Below are positions 16,824 to 26,029 of a stretch of DNA of 64,000 bases, in pieces. The position numbers were made by a program, and so were the translations under genes. Under the pieces are notes generated by a model, which was not told where the DNA came from, did not search any database, and worked only from the letters and a program-made list of their open reading frames with translations. Origin of the DNA: Lachnospiraceae bacterium (GTDB lineage Bacteria; Bacillota; Clostridia; Lachnospirales; Lachnospiraceae). The stretch is taken from positions 26,549 through 90,548 of the forward strand of contig JAAVZR010000003.1 of the NCBI GenBank assembly GCA_022791755.1, in the 5' to 3' direction. The number at the start of each line of letters is the position of its first letter. Position 1 is the stretch's first letter.

Positions 16824-17578
16824 AACTCCACCTCCCCGGCCAGAAAGACCGGTCCGTCCTTACAAATACGCTTGTTATGGACGCCGGTATGGCTGTCCCT
16901 CTCCTTAGACCGGCACACGCAGGACAGACAGGCGCCCACTCCGCAGGCCATCCGCTCCTCTAAAGACAGATAACAGAGAATTCCCTGTTCCCCTGCGTAG
17001 GCTTTCACTGCTCTCAGCATAGGGGTAGGGCCGCAGGCATAGATCACCTCCCCGGCAATCCGCTTCTTTCGGACGGCATCCAGAACATTTCCCCTGATCC
17101 CTGCGCTTCCGTCCTCCGTGGCCACTTCCACACATGCGTACTTTTTCATATCCTCCAGAAGAAACAGCTGGTGATCCCGGTAACCGGCCACCACGGTCTT
17201 TTCCCCCGACAGCTGCCTGGCCAGCTCCAGCATGGGCGGAATACCGATCCCTCCTCCGATCAGGATGGCTCGCCCGGTATGCAGAGGAAAGCCGTTGCCC
17301 AGAGGACCTTGCAGCCGGACCTGAGTCCCCGGCTCATACGACGAAAATTCCGCCGTTCCGGCCCCTGCCACCCGGTATACCAGGCGCACGGCATCGCCTC
17401 TCACCTCACAGATACTGATGGGCCGCGGCAATATCCTGACCTCATCCCGGCAATATACCGATACAAACTGACCGGGCCGCGCCTCTTTTGCAACGTCTCC
17501 GGCCTGGATCCACATATCATAGATTCCGTCCGCCAGCCGGTCCTGTGAAAGCAGCCGGCCCATGATCTGTTCTTTCAT
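16820..17578 (-). CDS. pyrK: Dihydroorotate dehydrogenase B, electron transfer subunit
   Basis: Carries FAD and a [2Fe-2S] cluster and passes electrons from PyrD to NAD+. The 252-residue protein has a ferredoxin-reductase fold: FAD-binding RPISICEVRGD near residue 52 and nucleotide-binding LIGGGIGIPPMLELARQL near residue 106. A C-terminal cysteine cluster (CGVGACLSCVCRSK and a later Cys in NKRICKDGPVF) binds the cluster. It overlaps pyrD and follows pyrF by 13 bases. Confidence 0.96.
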   Translation of the reverse strand: MKEQIMGRLLSQDRLADGIYDMWIQAGDVAKEARPGQFVSVYCRDEVRILPRPISICEVRGDAVRLVYRVAGAGTAEFSSYEPGTQVRLQGPLGNGFPLHTGRAILIGGGIGIPPMLELARQLSGEKTVVAGYRDHQLFLLEDMKKYACVEVATEDGSAGIRGNVLDAVRKKRIAGEVIYACGPTPMLRAVKAYAGEQGILCYLSLEERMACGVGACLSCVCRSKERDSHTGVHNKRICKDGPVFLAGEVEL

Positions 17579-17591
17579 TCCGTTTTTCTCC

Positions 17592-18527
17592 TTACCTGTC
17601 GCTGCCCGAGGGCATCACCCGGCGGATATCCGCAATCATATCCGCCGCCGCCTGACGGGCCGCCTCGCCATATCTTCTCTCGCCAAAAGCAGCGTATTTC
17701 TCCTCTTTCCATGCCGCGATAATTCCTCTGGAAGAATTGACGATGGCCCCTGAACCGTCCTCGTTAAAATAGGGAGCCAGACCGTCCGCCGTACCGCCCT
17801 GCGCGCCATAGCCGGGCACCAGAATCAGGGTACGGGGCATCAGCCTGCGCAAAATCTCTCCCATCTTCGGATACGTCGCTCCCACCACGGCTCCCACATA
17901 GCTGTACTCCTCTCCCATGGCTGTCTCTCCCCAGGCCGCCACCTTCTCTCCCACCCACTCATACAGCGGGCGGCCGTCGATCAGGCGGTCCTGAAACTCT
18001 CCGCTGGAAGGGTTGGAGGTTTTGACCAGCACGAATATTCCCTTTTTCTCCGCCTTACACACATCGATGAACGGCTGTACGCCGTCGGTGCCCAGATAAG
18101 GATTTACAGTACAGAAATCCTCGCCAAAGGGAGCAAAGGTATTCTGTCCCACCTGTACATGACCCAGATGAGCCCTGGCATAGGCGGATGATGTGGAGCC
18201 GATATCTCCCCGCTTGATATCGCCGATGACAATAAGCCCCTTATCCCGGCAGTAATCGACGGTCTGCTTATACGCGGCCATACCGGCAAGTCCAAACTGC
18301 TCATACATGGCAATCTGCGGCTTCACCGCAGGCACCAGATCGCAGATGGCGTCTACGATGGTCCGGTTAAACTCTTCGATGGCGGCAGCCGCCCCCTTAA
18401 GAGTCTCTCCGTGCTCCCGGAAAGCCGTCTCTCTCACCTGGGCAGGGATATAAGGCAACATGGGATCCAGTCCCACCACCACAGGAGCCTTTAACTCTTT
18501 TATCCTTTTTGTAAGCCGGTCAATCAT
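17592..18527 (-). CDS. pyrF: Orotidine 5'-phosphate decarboxylase (class 2)
   Basis: Decarboxylates OMP to UMP. At 311 residues it is the longer class 2 type. The conserved GLIVIGDIKRGDIGSTSSAY near residues 93-112 contains the catalytic Lys-Asp set, and VGLDPMLPYIP is near the N-terminus. It is the first gene of pyrFKDE and is preceded by a strong promoter. No carAB, pyrB or pyrC is in the window, so the operon covers only the last steps. Confidence 0.95.
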   Translation of the reverse strand: MIDRLTKRIKELKAPVVVGLDPMLPYIPAQVRETAFREHGETLKGAAAAIEEFNRTIVDAICDLVPAVKPQIAMYEQFGLAGMAAYKQTVDYCRDKGLIVIGDIKRGDIGSTSSAYARAHLGHVQVGQNTFAPFGEDFCTVNPYLGTDGVQPFIDVCKAEKKGIFVLVKTSNPSSGEFQDRLIDGRPLYEWVGEKVAAWGETAMGEEYSYVGAVVGATYPKMGEILRRLMPRTLILVPGYGAQGGTADGLAPYFNEDGSGAIVNSSRGIIAAWKEEKYAAFGERRYGEAARQAAADMIADIRRVMPSGSDR

Positions 18528-18621
18528 TCCTTCTCATCCTCCCGTTTCATGCTATTTTTTCCGGACATAATCCGCCCGGTTCACCGGGTCTGCCGGTTCC
18601 GAATCGAAGGATGCCCGTAGC

Positions 18622-18650
18622 AGTATACCACAGCGGCCTGCAGGTGGCAA
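18622..18650 (-). promoter_or_regulatory. Promoter of pyrFKDE
   Basis: TTGCCA (18645-18650) and TATACT (18622-18627) are separated by 17 bases. The leader of about 90 bases contains a perfect CCCGGT-TC-ACCGGG hairpin. It lacks the PyrR-binding loop and a T-run, so PyrR attenuation is not supported. Confidence 0.7.
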
Positions 18651-18666
18651 GGCTTTTCCGGCCAGA

Positions 18667-20019
18667 TCACATCCGAAGGAAAATACTTTTTCTCTTTTTC
18701 CAGTAGTAGGCCAGACCTGCCAGATCGGCTAAAAACCAGCCCACCGGTACCGACCACCAGATTCCGGTCACGCCTACGGACGGAATTGCTGACAGCGTAT
18801 AGGCCAGAGCCACCCTGGTTCCCAGCGAGATCACAGTCAGCACCACCGACATCCCCGGCTTGCCCAGCGCACGATAGAGACCATACAGCAAAAACAGGCA
18901 GCCGATCCCGCAGTAAAACGCGCCTTCGATATGCAGGTAACGAATCCCTTCCCGGATCACCTGCGTCTCTCCCGGATCCACAAACAGTCCCATCAGAGGA
19001 CCGGCCCAGATCCATACCGCTGCCGATACCGCCATGCTGAAGACCGTCGACGTAATCACCGCTCCCTTCAAACCAGCCCGAATCCGTTCCTCCTTCCCCG
19101 CGCCATAATTCTGTGCGATAAATGTGGAAAAAGCGTTTCCGAAATCCTGCACCGGCATGTAGGCAAAGGCGTCGATCTTCACCGCCGCCGCAAAGGCCGC
19201 CATAACTGTGGCTCCAAAGCTGTTCACCAGTCCCTGCACCATCAGAATTCCCAGATTCATCACCGACTGCTGCACACAGGTCAAAACAGAAAAACCGGCA
19301 ATCTCCCGGATGTGCCCCCCGTGCAGACGAAGCTGTCCCAGAGCCTGACGAAGCCGGACATCCCGCGCCAGCGCGTAAACTGCGATACCGATCCCTGCCA
19401 CATACTGGGCGATCACCGTGGCAAACGCCGCCCCGGCCGCTCCCCACTTAAGTCCCAGCACAAACCACAGATCCAGCGCGATATTCAGAGCCGCCGACAC
19501 CGCCAGAAACAAAAGAGGGATCACCGAATTGCCCAACGCCCGCAAAAAAGAGGCAAAGTAGTTATACAGAAAGGTAGCAATAATCCCACTGTAAATAACC
19601 GCCAGATACTCCCTCATCAGAGGCCATACCTCCTTTGGCACCCGCAGAAAGACGCAGATTCCATCCAAAAAGACATAGGCCAGCACATTCAGCACAAACG
19701 TAAGCCCGGCAATCAGCACAAAAGACGCGCGCAGGCTCTGCGTAAGCCCCTCATCGTCCTGTCTTCCGAAACGGATGGAAAAGACAGCCCCGCTGCCCAT
19801 ACACAGCCCCAGCAGGATGGAAGTCAGAAAAGTCATCAGCGTAAAGGCTGATCCCACCGCTGCCAGGGCGTTCCGACCCAGATATTTTCCCACGATCAGC
19901 GTATCCGCCACATTGTAGCACTGTTGCAGCAAATCCCCCAGGATCATGGGGACGGCAAACCGCAGCATGGATCCCATGACTGGTCCTTTTGTCAGATTTT
20001 TATTCATAACTCCTACCAC
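18667..20019 (-). CDS. MATE-family efflux transporter
   Basis: This 450-residue membrane protein has twelve predicted helices and an internal repeat; both halves contain MATE signatures (LQQCYNVADTLIVGKYLGRN at the start, VQQSVMNLGILMVQGLVNSF near residue 245). It probably exports cationic drugs or metabolites using a Na+ or H+ gradient. The GTG at 20019 has AGGA at proper spacing. An ATG four codons later has its AGGAG only 2 bases away. It has its own consensus promoter. Confidence 0.9.
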   Translation of the reverse strand: MVGVMNKNLTKGPVMGSMLRFAVPMILGDLLQQCYNVADTLIVGKYLGRNALAAVGSAFTLMTFLTSILLGLCMGSGAVFSIRFGRQDDEGLTQSLRASFVLIAGLTFVLNVLAYVFLDGICVFLRVPKEVWPLMREYLAVIYSGIIATFLYNYFASFLRALGNSVIPLLFLAVSAALNIALDLWFVLGLKWGAAGAAFATVIAQYVAGIGIAVYALARDVRLRQALGQLRLHGGHIREIAGFSVLTCVQQSVMNLGILMVQGLVNSFGATVMAAFAAAVKIDAFAYMPVQDFGNAFSTFIAQNYGAGKEERIRAGLKGAVITSTVFSMAVSAAVWIWAGPLMGLFVDPGETQVIREGIRYLHIEGAFYCGIGCLFLLYGLYRALGKPGMSVVLTVISLGTRVALAYTLSAIPSVGVTGIWWSVPVGWFLADLAGLAYYWKKRKSIFLRM

Positions 20020-20120
20020 CTAAGCGTCCTGTAATTTTCCGGCCGTCCGTAATCCATGGAGATTCCGTCGTCATCATAGAGCTCATAGGACGCCCAGCCT
20101 GTTCATAGTCTCTCTTTCGT

Positions 20121-20149
20121 ATTATAGAGTATCGGAGGAGGACTGTCAA
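20121..20149 (-). promoter_or_regulatory. Consensus promoter of the first MATE gene
   Basis: Perfect TTGACA (20144-20149) and TATAAT (20121-20126) with a 17-base spacer on the minus strand. Transcription starts near 20114, leaving a leader of about 95 bases. Confidence 0.8.
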
Positions 20150-20278
20150 TTCGGGGAGAAGATAAATCAGGGGAGGGCGGCGGGTCGCTGGAAGAGGACC
20201 GGCAGATCTTCATCGCGGTTATTTCGGCTGTGGTCTCCACCGTCTATCCCCTGCGGATTATCCAAAAGACGGACTGAG
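20132..20278 (+). pseudogene. Possible 3' remnant of a lost gene
   Basis: Frame 3 on the plus strand reads about 48 codons to TGA at 20276-20278, ending EEDRQIFIAVISAVVSTVYP and then LRIIQKTD. There is no usable start: only a CTG follows the GGAGGAGGA, and a stop precedes it. The tail resembles the C-terminus of small OadG-type decarboxylase subunits (acidic linker, then an IAVISA helix and a basic end). That similarity is by eye only. It occupies the otherwise empty 20150-20281 gap. Confidence 0.25.
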
Positions 20279-20281
20279 CGC

Positions 20282-20310
20282 TTGCACTTTCTCCTGTCAT
20301 ATGTTAAAAT
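20282..20310 (+). promoter_or_regulatory. Promoter of the DtxR-like gene
   Basis: TTGCAC (20282-20287) and TAAAAT (20305-20310) are 17 bases apart, with transcription expected about 31 bases before the TTG start codon. Confidence 0.7.
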
Positions 20311-20347
20311 CACGCTATCAGAGGATCGTCCGGGGGAGGTGTCTTTA

Positions 20348-20710
20348 TTGAAAATACAGGAATCTGCGGAAAACTATCTGGAAACCATACTGATTCTGTC
20401 TGAGCGCATCGGCAACGTGCGTTCCATCGACATCGTCAATGAGCTGGAATTTACCAAACCCAGCGTCAGCGTCGCCATGAAAAATCTGCGTGAAAACGGC
20501 TATGTCCACATGGACAAGGACGGCTATATCACTCTGACCGATGCCGGCCGCGGCATCGCCGAGATGATCTATGAGCGCCATAAGTTTCTGTCCGGCTGGC
20601 TCATACAGTTGGGCGTGGATGCGAAGACGGCCACGGAGGACGCCTGCCGCATCGAGCATGTCATCAGCCGGGAGAGCTTTGAGGCGATCAAGCGCCATAC
20701 CCGTTTGTAG
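20348..20710 (+). CDS. Short DtxR/MntR-type metal-dependent regulator
   Basis: The 120-residue protein has the winged helix of iron/manganese repressors: ESAENYLETILILSERIGNV, then RSIDIVNELEFTKPSVSVAM and a wing. A dimerisation helix with HKFLSGWLIQLGVD and CRIEHVISRESFEAI follows. The SH3-like third domain is missing, as in short MntR-like proteins. TTG at 20348 is chosen because GGAGG lies 8 bases upstream; earlier in-frame codons fall inside the promoter. Its targets are unknown. The ZIP transporter in this window is a possible one. Confidence 0.88.
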   Translation: MKIQESAENYLETILILSERIGNVRSIDIVNELEFTKPSVSVAMKNLRENGYVHMDKDGYITLTDAGRGIAEMIYERHKFLSGWLIQLGVDAKTATEDACRIEHVISRESFEAIKRHTRL

Positions 20711-20740
20711 CTGCCATACATATCAGATCCGAACATAAAG

Positions 20741-20782
20741 GCAGCCCTGCCATGAGACCATCTGCTTCTCAGGCGGGGCTGC
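20741..20782. terminator. Bidirectional terminator between the DtxR-like gene and ackA
   Basis: GCAGCCCTGCC pairs with GGCGGGGCTGC around an inner TGAGA/TCTCA stem. The flanks are ATTATAATTT on the plus side and CTTTATG on the minus side, serving two convergent genes. Confidence 0.85.
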
Positions 20783-20793
20783 ATTATAATTTC

Positions 20794-21984
20794 TTATTTC
20801 ACTAAAGCAACGGTCTCCCGCGCAATGGCCAGCTCTTCGTTGGTCGGAACTACCATGACAGTCACACGGGAATCCTCCGTACTGATAATCTGCTCTTTTC
20901 CGCGGCAGCTGTTGGCTTCCCGGTCCACAGTGATCCCCAGATACCCCAGATAACCGCAGATCTTCTCACGCATGGCCGCGTCGTTCTCACCGATTCCTGC
21001 CGTAAACGCAATCACATCCACACCATTCATGGCCGCCGCATAGGAGCCCACATATTTGGCCACACGGTATGCAAAGATATCCAGCGCGGCGGCGGCTCTC
21101 TCATTGCCCTCCCTGCTGGCCGCGTCCAGATCACGGAAATCACTGGATACGCCGGAAATTCCCTGAACGCCTGATTTCTTGTTCAGCACGTTCAGCACGC
21201 CGCTCACATCCAGATGCTCCTTACCGGCAATATACTCCAAGACGGCAGGATCCACATCGCCGCTGCGCGTGCCCATCACCAGGCCCTCTAAAGGGGTAAA
21301 GCCCATGCTGGTATCCACCGACTTACCGCCATCCACCGCGCAGATGCTGGAGCCGTTGCCCAGATGACATACGATGGTCTTTAAGGAGGCGGCATCCTTT
21401 TTCAGGATCTCCGGAACCCGTTTTGACACATAGCTGTGACTGGTACCATGGAAGCCGTAGCGGCGCACCTTATATGTCTCATAATACTCATAGGGAAGTC
21501 CGTAGAGATACGCCTTCTTCGGCATGGTCTGATGGAAGGCCGTGTCAAACACTGCCGCCATGGGCACGCCCGGCATCAGCTCCCGGCACGCATTGATTCC
21601 GATCAGATTCGCCGGGTTATGAAGCGGAGCCAGCTCGTTGCATTTCTCCACCTCGGCAATAACCTCACCGTCCAGAATCACAGAACTGGCAAACTTCTCG
21701 CCGCCATGTACGACCCGGTGCCCCACAGCTTCGATCTCGGACAGATCTCCGATCACGCCGCAGACCTTATCCGTCAGATGGGACAGTACCAGACTGACAG
21801 CCGCCTTATGGTCAGGCATGGCCGCCTCGATGGCCACGGTGTCCCGGCCCGCCGGTTTATGCGTCAGACGTCCGTCGATACCGATCCTCTCACACAGCCC
21901 CTTGGCCAGCACACTCTCACTCTCGGAATCAATCAGCTGATACTTCAGGGAAGAGCTTCCGCAGTTAATGACTAATACTTTCAT
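20794..21984 (-). CDS. ackA: Acetate kinase
   Basis: Makes ATP from acetyl phosphate during acetate fermentation. The 396 residues match the family. [19 protein letters not shown] is the diagnostic N-terminus; [12 protein letters not shown] is near residue 84 and [14 protein letters not shown] near residue 175. The ATG at 21984 (TAGGAGGATAAAC) is preferred over a longer frame. No pta gene is adjacent, so phosphotransacetylase must be encoded elsewhere. Confidence 0.97.
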   Translation of the reverse strand: MKVLVINCGSSSLKYQLIDSESESVLAKGLCERIGIDGRLTHKPAGRDTVAIEAAMPDHKAAVSLVLSHLTDKVCGVIGDLSEIEAVGHRVVHGGEKFASSVILDGEVIAEVEKCNELAPLHNPANLIGINACRELMPGVPMAAVFDTAFHQTMPKKAYLYGLPYEYYETYKVRRYGFHGTSHSYVSKRVPEILKKDAASLKTIVCHLGNGSSICAVDGGKSVDTSMGFTPLEGLVMGTRSGDVDPAVLEYIAGKEHLDVSGVLNVLNKKSGVQGISGVSSDFRDLDAASREGNERAAAALDIFAYRVAKYVGSYAAAMNGVDVIAFTAGIGENDAAMREKICGYLGYLGITVDREANSCRGKEQIISTEDSRVTVMVVPTNEELAIARETVALVK

Positions 21985-22028
21985 GTTTATCCTCCTACAT
22001 CCGGGCGTCACATGCCCATATTGTCTAT

Positions 22029-22057
22029 ATTTTACTGCTATTTGTCCCGGCTGTAAA
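22029..22057 (-). promoter_or_regulatory. Promoter of ackA
   Basis: TTTACA (22052-22057) and TAAAAT (22029-22034) are 17 bases apart on the minus strand, about 45 bases before the start codon. Confidence 0.65.
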
Positions 22058-22119
22058 GCGGTTTTTCCAGTCATGTCCGCCTGATTTTCCTCTCTTTCGC
22101 CCTCTTGAGAGCGCCGCTT

Positions 22120-23493
22120 CTATCTGGCGATCACCTTCTTGCTCTTCCAATGGCCCGACAGATATCGGATAAAAGAAATCAGATAATTCACGGTCCAGCC
22201 GATAGGCACCGCATACCATACGGCGGCCACACCCACCACAGGCGCCAGGGTAAAGGCTGCCGTCACCCGAATCGCCAGGTTCACCAGATTGGCTGCGGTA
22301 AATACCAGCACATCACCGGCTCCCCGCAGCACACCATCGCTGCATGCCTTTGCTCCCAGAATCACCATAAAGAAGGCGATGAAAGACAGATACCCCATGC
22401 CGGTGGCCATAGCCTGCCCGGAAGGCTCATCCCCCAGGAAAGCGGCGATGATCTGACGGTTAAAAGCTGTCAGAATCACCGCAATCAAAACGCCAAAGAC
22501 GGCAATGATCCGATAGCTGGCCCGGTAGCCCTCCCGCACCCGATCCAGCTGTCCGGCTCCGATATTCTGAGCGGTAAAAGTGGCCACCGCATTTCCCGTG
22601 CCGATCATGGGCACCACGCAGATGGATTCGATCCGGCTTCCCGCCGAATATCCTGCCAGGGCCGCCGAACCGAAATCATTGACCACCGATTGTACCAGCA
22701 GCATTCCAATCGACACGATGGACTGCTGCAGGATCGTGGGCACTGCTATCTTCGTGCCGGTGATGAGCATCTGTCTGTCAAATAGCCGGCAGCCCTTCTC
22801 CTCATACCCCTTCAGTTTTCTCATCAGAAGGACAAAGGAGATACAGGCAGAGATCCCCTGGGCCGCCACCGTGGCGATGGCGACACCATCCACCTCCATT
22901 CCCAGCTTCGTCACAGAAAGAATATCCAGTATCACGTTGAGCACCGACGAAAAGATCAGAAGCCCGAGCGGTGTCCGGGAGTCTCCCAGCGCATGAAAAA
23001 TGGAGGCAAGCACATTGTACATAAAGAGAAAAGGAAGTCCCATGAAGTAGATTCCCAGATACAGCTCCGCCTGCGCCAGTACATTCTCCGGCGTCCTAAG
23101 CAGCGTCAGAATCCAGTGATTGCAAAAAAGCCCCGCCAGCCCCAGCGTGATACTCACTCCCAGGAACGTAATCAGCGATGTGGATATGGACGTCTTCATC
23201 TTCTGATACCGGCCTGCTCCCAGATACTGGGACGTCAGCACTGCCGCCCCGTTTCCTCCTCCGATGGCGATCATGATAAAAACCGTTGTAAGCGCATAGG
23301 ATGCTCCCACAGCCGCCAGCGCGTCCTCACTGACAAAATTGCCCACGATCATCGAATCCGCCATGTTATAAAACTGCTGAAACAGATTTCCCAGTATCAG
23401 AGGAAACGCAAAACGCAGCAGGCTTCCTGCCGGATTGCCCTGGGTCAGATTGGCTCCCGATGATTTCTTCATTGTGCCGCTGTTCTCACTCAC
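22120..23493 (-). CDS. MATE-family efflux transporter (second copy)
   Basis: This 457-residue, twelve-helix protein has FPLILGNLFQQFYNMADSMI in the first helix pair and ILQQSIVSIGMLLVQSVVND at the half-way repeat. It is only distantly similar to the MATE protein at 18667-20019, so they are not a recent duplication. The GTG start at 23493 has GAGGAGG upstream and lies inside the end of queH (8-base overlap), so the two are translationally coupled. Confidence 0.9.
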   Translation of the reverse strand: MSENSGTMKKSSGANLTQGNPAGSLLRFAFPLILGNLFQQFYNMADSMIVGNFVSEDALAAVGASYALTTVFIMIAIGGGNGAAVLTSQYLGAGRYQKMKTSISTSLITFLGVSITLGLAGLFCNHWILTLLRTPENVLAQAELYLGIYFMGLPFLFMYNVLASIFHALGDSRTPLGLLIFSSVLNVILDILSVTKLGMEVDGVAIATVAAQGISACISFVLLMRKLKGYEEKGCRLFDRQMLITGTKIAVPTILQQSIVSIGMLLVQSVVNDFGSAALAGYSAGSRIESICVVPMIGTGNAVATFTAQNIGAGQLDRVREGYRASYRIIAVFGVLIAVILTAFNRQIIAAFLGDEPSGQAMATGMGYLSFIAFFMVILGAKACSDGVLRGAGDVLVFTAANLVNLAIRVTAAFTLAPVVGVAAVWYAVPIGWTVNYLISFIRYLSGHWKSKKVIAR

Positions 23494-24163
23494 AGGTATC
23501 CTCCTCTCCGGCCGTCACCGTGTCCTCCTGACTCTGGCCGGCCCCTTCCTCCCGCCGCCGGGCCTCCTCCTTTGAATAGATACAGCCACAGTAATTCTGC
23601 CGGTACAGGCCATAGCGGACTGACAGCTCCACAGAGCGTTTATAGCCGTCTCTCTTTTTAAAATCTCCCGGCAGCCAGCATACGCCGTATTCTCCGGCTA
23701 ACCGCTCTCCGATCTCATTGAGCTTCGCCGCGTTCTTCAGCGGACTGATGCTCAGCGTCGTGGTGACATAATCAGCCCCCTGCCGCCGGGCCTCCTGTAC
23801 TGCCTCCCTAAGGCGCAGCTCATAGCAGCGAAAGCACCTCTCGCCGCCTTCCGGTACCTTCTCCAGCCCCCTGGCCGCCTCAAAAAAGCGCTCCGGATCA
23901 TAGGGGCCCTCCCGAAATGACACCGTGGGGAATTCCTTCACCAGACGCTCCTGCTCCGATACCCGGTGAAGATATTCCTCCTTCTCTGTGATATTGGGAT
24001 TGTAGTAGTATACAGTGATTGCAAAGTATTGTGACAGATATTCCAGACAATAGCTGCTACAGGGAGCACAGCAGCTGTGCAGCAGAAGTGTGGGCCGCCT
24101 CTTCTCTTCATTCAGATGGCCGATGATCTGATCCAGCGCTCTCTGATAATTCATCCGATTCAT
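23486..24163 (-). CDS. queH: Epoxyqueuosine reductase QueH
   Basis: Last step of queuosine tRNA modification, reducing epoxyqueuosine; QueH is the non-B12 enzyme that replaces QueG in many anaerobes. The 225-residue protein shows the QueH cysteine and metal motifs: LLLHSCCAPCSSYCLEYL near residue 26, ERCFRCYELRL near residue 108 and RQNYCGCIYSKEE near residue 193. A C-terminal Glu-rich tail of about 20 residues is extra. It is coupled to the downstream MATE gene. Confidence 0.94.
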   Translation of the reverse strand: MNRMNYQRALDQIIGHLNEEKRRPTLLLHSCCAPCSSYCLEYLSQYFAITVYYYNPNITEKEEYLHRVSEQERLVKEFPTVSFREGPYDPERFFEAARGLEKVPEGGERCFRCYELRLREAVQEARRQGADYVTTTLSISPLKNAAKLNEIGERLAGEYGVCWLPGDFKKRDGYKRSVELSVRYGLYRQNYCGCIYSKEEARRREEGAGQSQEDTVTAGEEDTCE

Positions 24164-24303
24164 ATATTCCGCCTTCTTTCCACATCTGATCTTTGCTTAT
24201 CTTTCAGTTCTTCCCATACGTCTGGCTATATCCATCCTGTTCTTTGCTTTCCGTCCGGATATGGTGCAGCTGGTATCCTCTGTCACCTTAGACAAATAGA
24301 AGT

Positions 24304-24771
24304 TTAAAATAAGTGCCAGATTAAAACATTATCCGTTCCCATGTTTTTAAGGTTATGAAATAAAACGTCACAAGCGGTTTGTCCTGCATTTTCATAATCA
24401 ATCTGAAAAAAGTCGTTGATAAACTGCGAAAGTTCATCGCAGTCAACCCTGTCCTCTGCCGATAAAATCCGTTCTTTTTCGCAGAACACAATTACATCAA
24501 AATCGCCCGTTATATCACGCCATTCTTTACCAAAACTCTCTAAATTGTGCCGGACATCTATTCCACAAGCTGTTTCAAGATAGTGAAATAGCGCAATAAA
24601 CACCTCGCCGGAACACTTGTCATTTTCCAATTTTGCTGCCGAAATTTTTATTTCGCTAAGAATCTCTTTTATTAAAGCATCCGCTTCCGTAAGCTTATCA
24701 TTTTTTATCAGGCTTTCCAGCTCTTCATAATTGCTTTTCGGACATATTCCAAATTCCCCTATCATTGACAT
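24304..24771 (-). CDS. Uncharacterised acidic protein, possible immunity-type
   Basis: I do not recognise this 155-residue protein. It is acidic and soluble with no signal peptide, and begins MSMIGEFGICPKSNYEELES, faintly like DUF1877-type proteins. FGKEWRDITGDFDVIVFCEK is near residue 85 and the end is NVLIWHLF. The DNA is clearly more AT-rich than the neighbouring housekeeping genes. The start has a perfect AGGAGG 7 bases away, and the gene follows the Sel1 gene by 28 bases. Size, charge and company recall bacterial immunity proteins, but that is inference. Confidence 0.7.
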   Translation of the reverse strand: MSMIGEFGICPKSNYEELESLIKNDKLTEADALIKEILSEIKISAAKLENDKCSGEVFIALFHYLETACGIDVRHNLESFGKEWRDITGDFDVIVFCEKERILSAEDRVDCDELSQFINDFFQIDYENAGQTACDVLFHNLKNMGTDNVLIWHLF

Positions 24772-24799
24772 TCGTTATTCCTCCTGTTTCAACATGATC

Positions 24800-26029
24800 T
24801 TATCTCCGCCGCCAGACACCAAACAGACTTTTCTTATAATGTTTCAGTGCCTCCATTGCCGGCCCGTAATTATTCGTCGCTTTCAGGTATTGCACACCCT
24901 TTTCAATATCCTCCCGTACCCCCAGTCCCTCGGCATACATCATTCCAAGGCCATAATACTTCCATATCGTATCGCGGCTTCTCTCCAGTAAGATTCTGCC
25001 CCGGGCCACGTCCTGCTGACAGCCATATCCCAAAAGATAACATACGCCCAGCATATCGTCGCCTTCCCGTTCATCCTTCTGTTCCAGATACTGCACCGCA
25101 CGGGCGTAATCCTGAGCTGCACCCAGTCCCCGGAAATACATCTCTCCGGCTTTGCGGCAGCCATAGGGGTCATTACCATAACCGGCCGTTTTTTCATAGC
25201 ATTCAAGAGCATACGAGAGATTCCGCTCCACAATTTTGGCCTCCCAATAGATATCCCCCACGATGTGCCAGCCAAACAGATGTCCTGCTTTTGCTGCCTG
25301 AAGCGCCCAGGGAAGGGCTTCCTTTGGCTTATCCTGATGATAAAAGAGTTCAAATGCATAATTATACATCCACTCCGGATATCCCAGCTCTGCGCCCTGA
25401 CGAAGCACCGCCATCTTTTTCTCATAATCCGGCGGTATCAGTTCTCCTCTTCCCTCTCCGTAATAATTCCGATAGTTCCGGCCTGCCAGTCCCATACCGC
25501 CTGAAAAAGCCTGCTCAAACCATGGAATACTCCGTTCCATCTGCTCTCGCCGCCAGTTATCCCATGCTTCCCGATTTTCAAACTCACTCTCCTTCCTGTC
25601 CTCAATCTCAATGATATCCAAAAAATAATAAGTATTTCCAATCATATACTGGCAAAACAGGCAGCCTTCCTCTGCTTTCTGATAAATAATATCCCACGCT
25701 TCTTTGACATTCTCAAAGGGCATGATCTCCCGTAACTCCGGGGTCAGCATATCCATACGGAGCGCTCCCAGAACCGCCGCCGCGCTGCCCAGGGAAATTC
25801 CTTTATGGAGCATGGCATAGGCTGCCGCTTCGTTTTCTTCAAACGGGTGGTATTCCCAGCTATAGCAGGAACCGGAAAAACAGCGGGAGAGGAAATAGCA
25901 GGCATCCCCATCACCGTTCTTTGCCGCAAGAAACAAGGCGTCCGCTGCCGCTTCTGCCCTTTCGTTATCACAGCAATAATAGAGATCCTCAATAGCCTGA
26001 TCCACCACATCATTAAAAAACTTTCCCAT
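24800..26029 (-). CDS. Sel1-repeat protein
   Basis: This 409-residue soluble protein is made of Sel1/TPR-like helical repeats in its second half: GWHIVGDIYWEA, YGCRKAGEMYFRGLGAAQDY, MLGVCYLLGYGCQQDVARGR and YGLGMMYAEGLGVREDIEKG. Such repeats form protein-binding solenoids. No catalytic domain is visible, and the first 200 residues are helical with many aromatics. ATG at 26029 (GGAGGAG upstream) is taken over a TTG 11 codons earlier. It overlaps the upstream gene by 17 bases and belongs to the same AT-richer cassette. Confidence 0.82.
   Translation of the reverse strand: MGKFFNDVVDQAIEDLYYCCDNERAEAAADALFLAAKNGDGDACYFLSRCFSGSCYSWEYHPFEENEAAAYAMLHKGISLGSAAAVLGALRMDMLTPELREIMPFENVKEAWDIIYQKAEEGCLFCQYMIGNTYYFLDIIEIEDRKESEFENREAWDNWRREQMERSIPWFEQAFSGGMGLAGRNYRNYYGEGRGELIPPDYEKKMAVLRQGAELGYPEWMYNYAFELFYHQDKPKEALPWALQAAKAGHLFGWHIVGDIYWEAKIVERNLSYALECYEKTAGYGNDPYGCRKAGEMYFRGLGAAQDYARAVQYLEQKDEREGDDMLGVCYLLGYGCQQDVARGRILLERSRDTIWKYYGLGMMYAEGLGVREDIEKGVQYLKATNNYGPAMEALKHYKKSLFGVWRRR

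Noticed and set aside
18528..18621. PyrR-type attenuator before pyrF
   Set aside because: A CCCGGT/ACCGGG hairpin is present but there is no T-run and no conserved PyrR loop.
24164..24303. Possible coding remnant between queH and the 155-residue protein gene
   Set aside because: Two frames read as short protein-like tails, but neither has a start or a recognisable motif.
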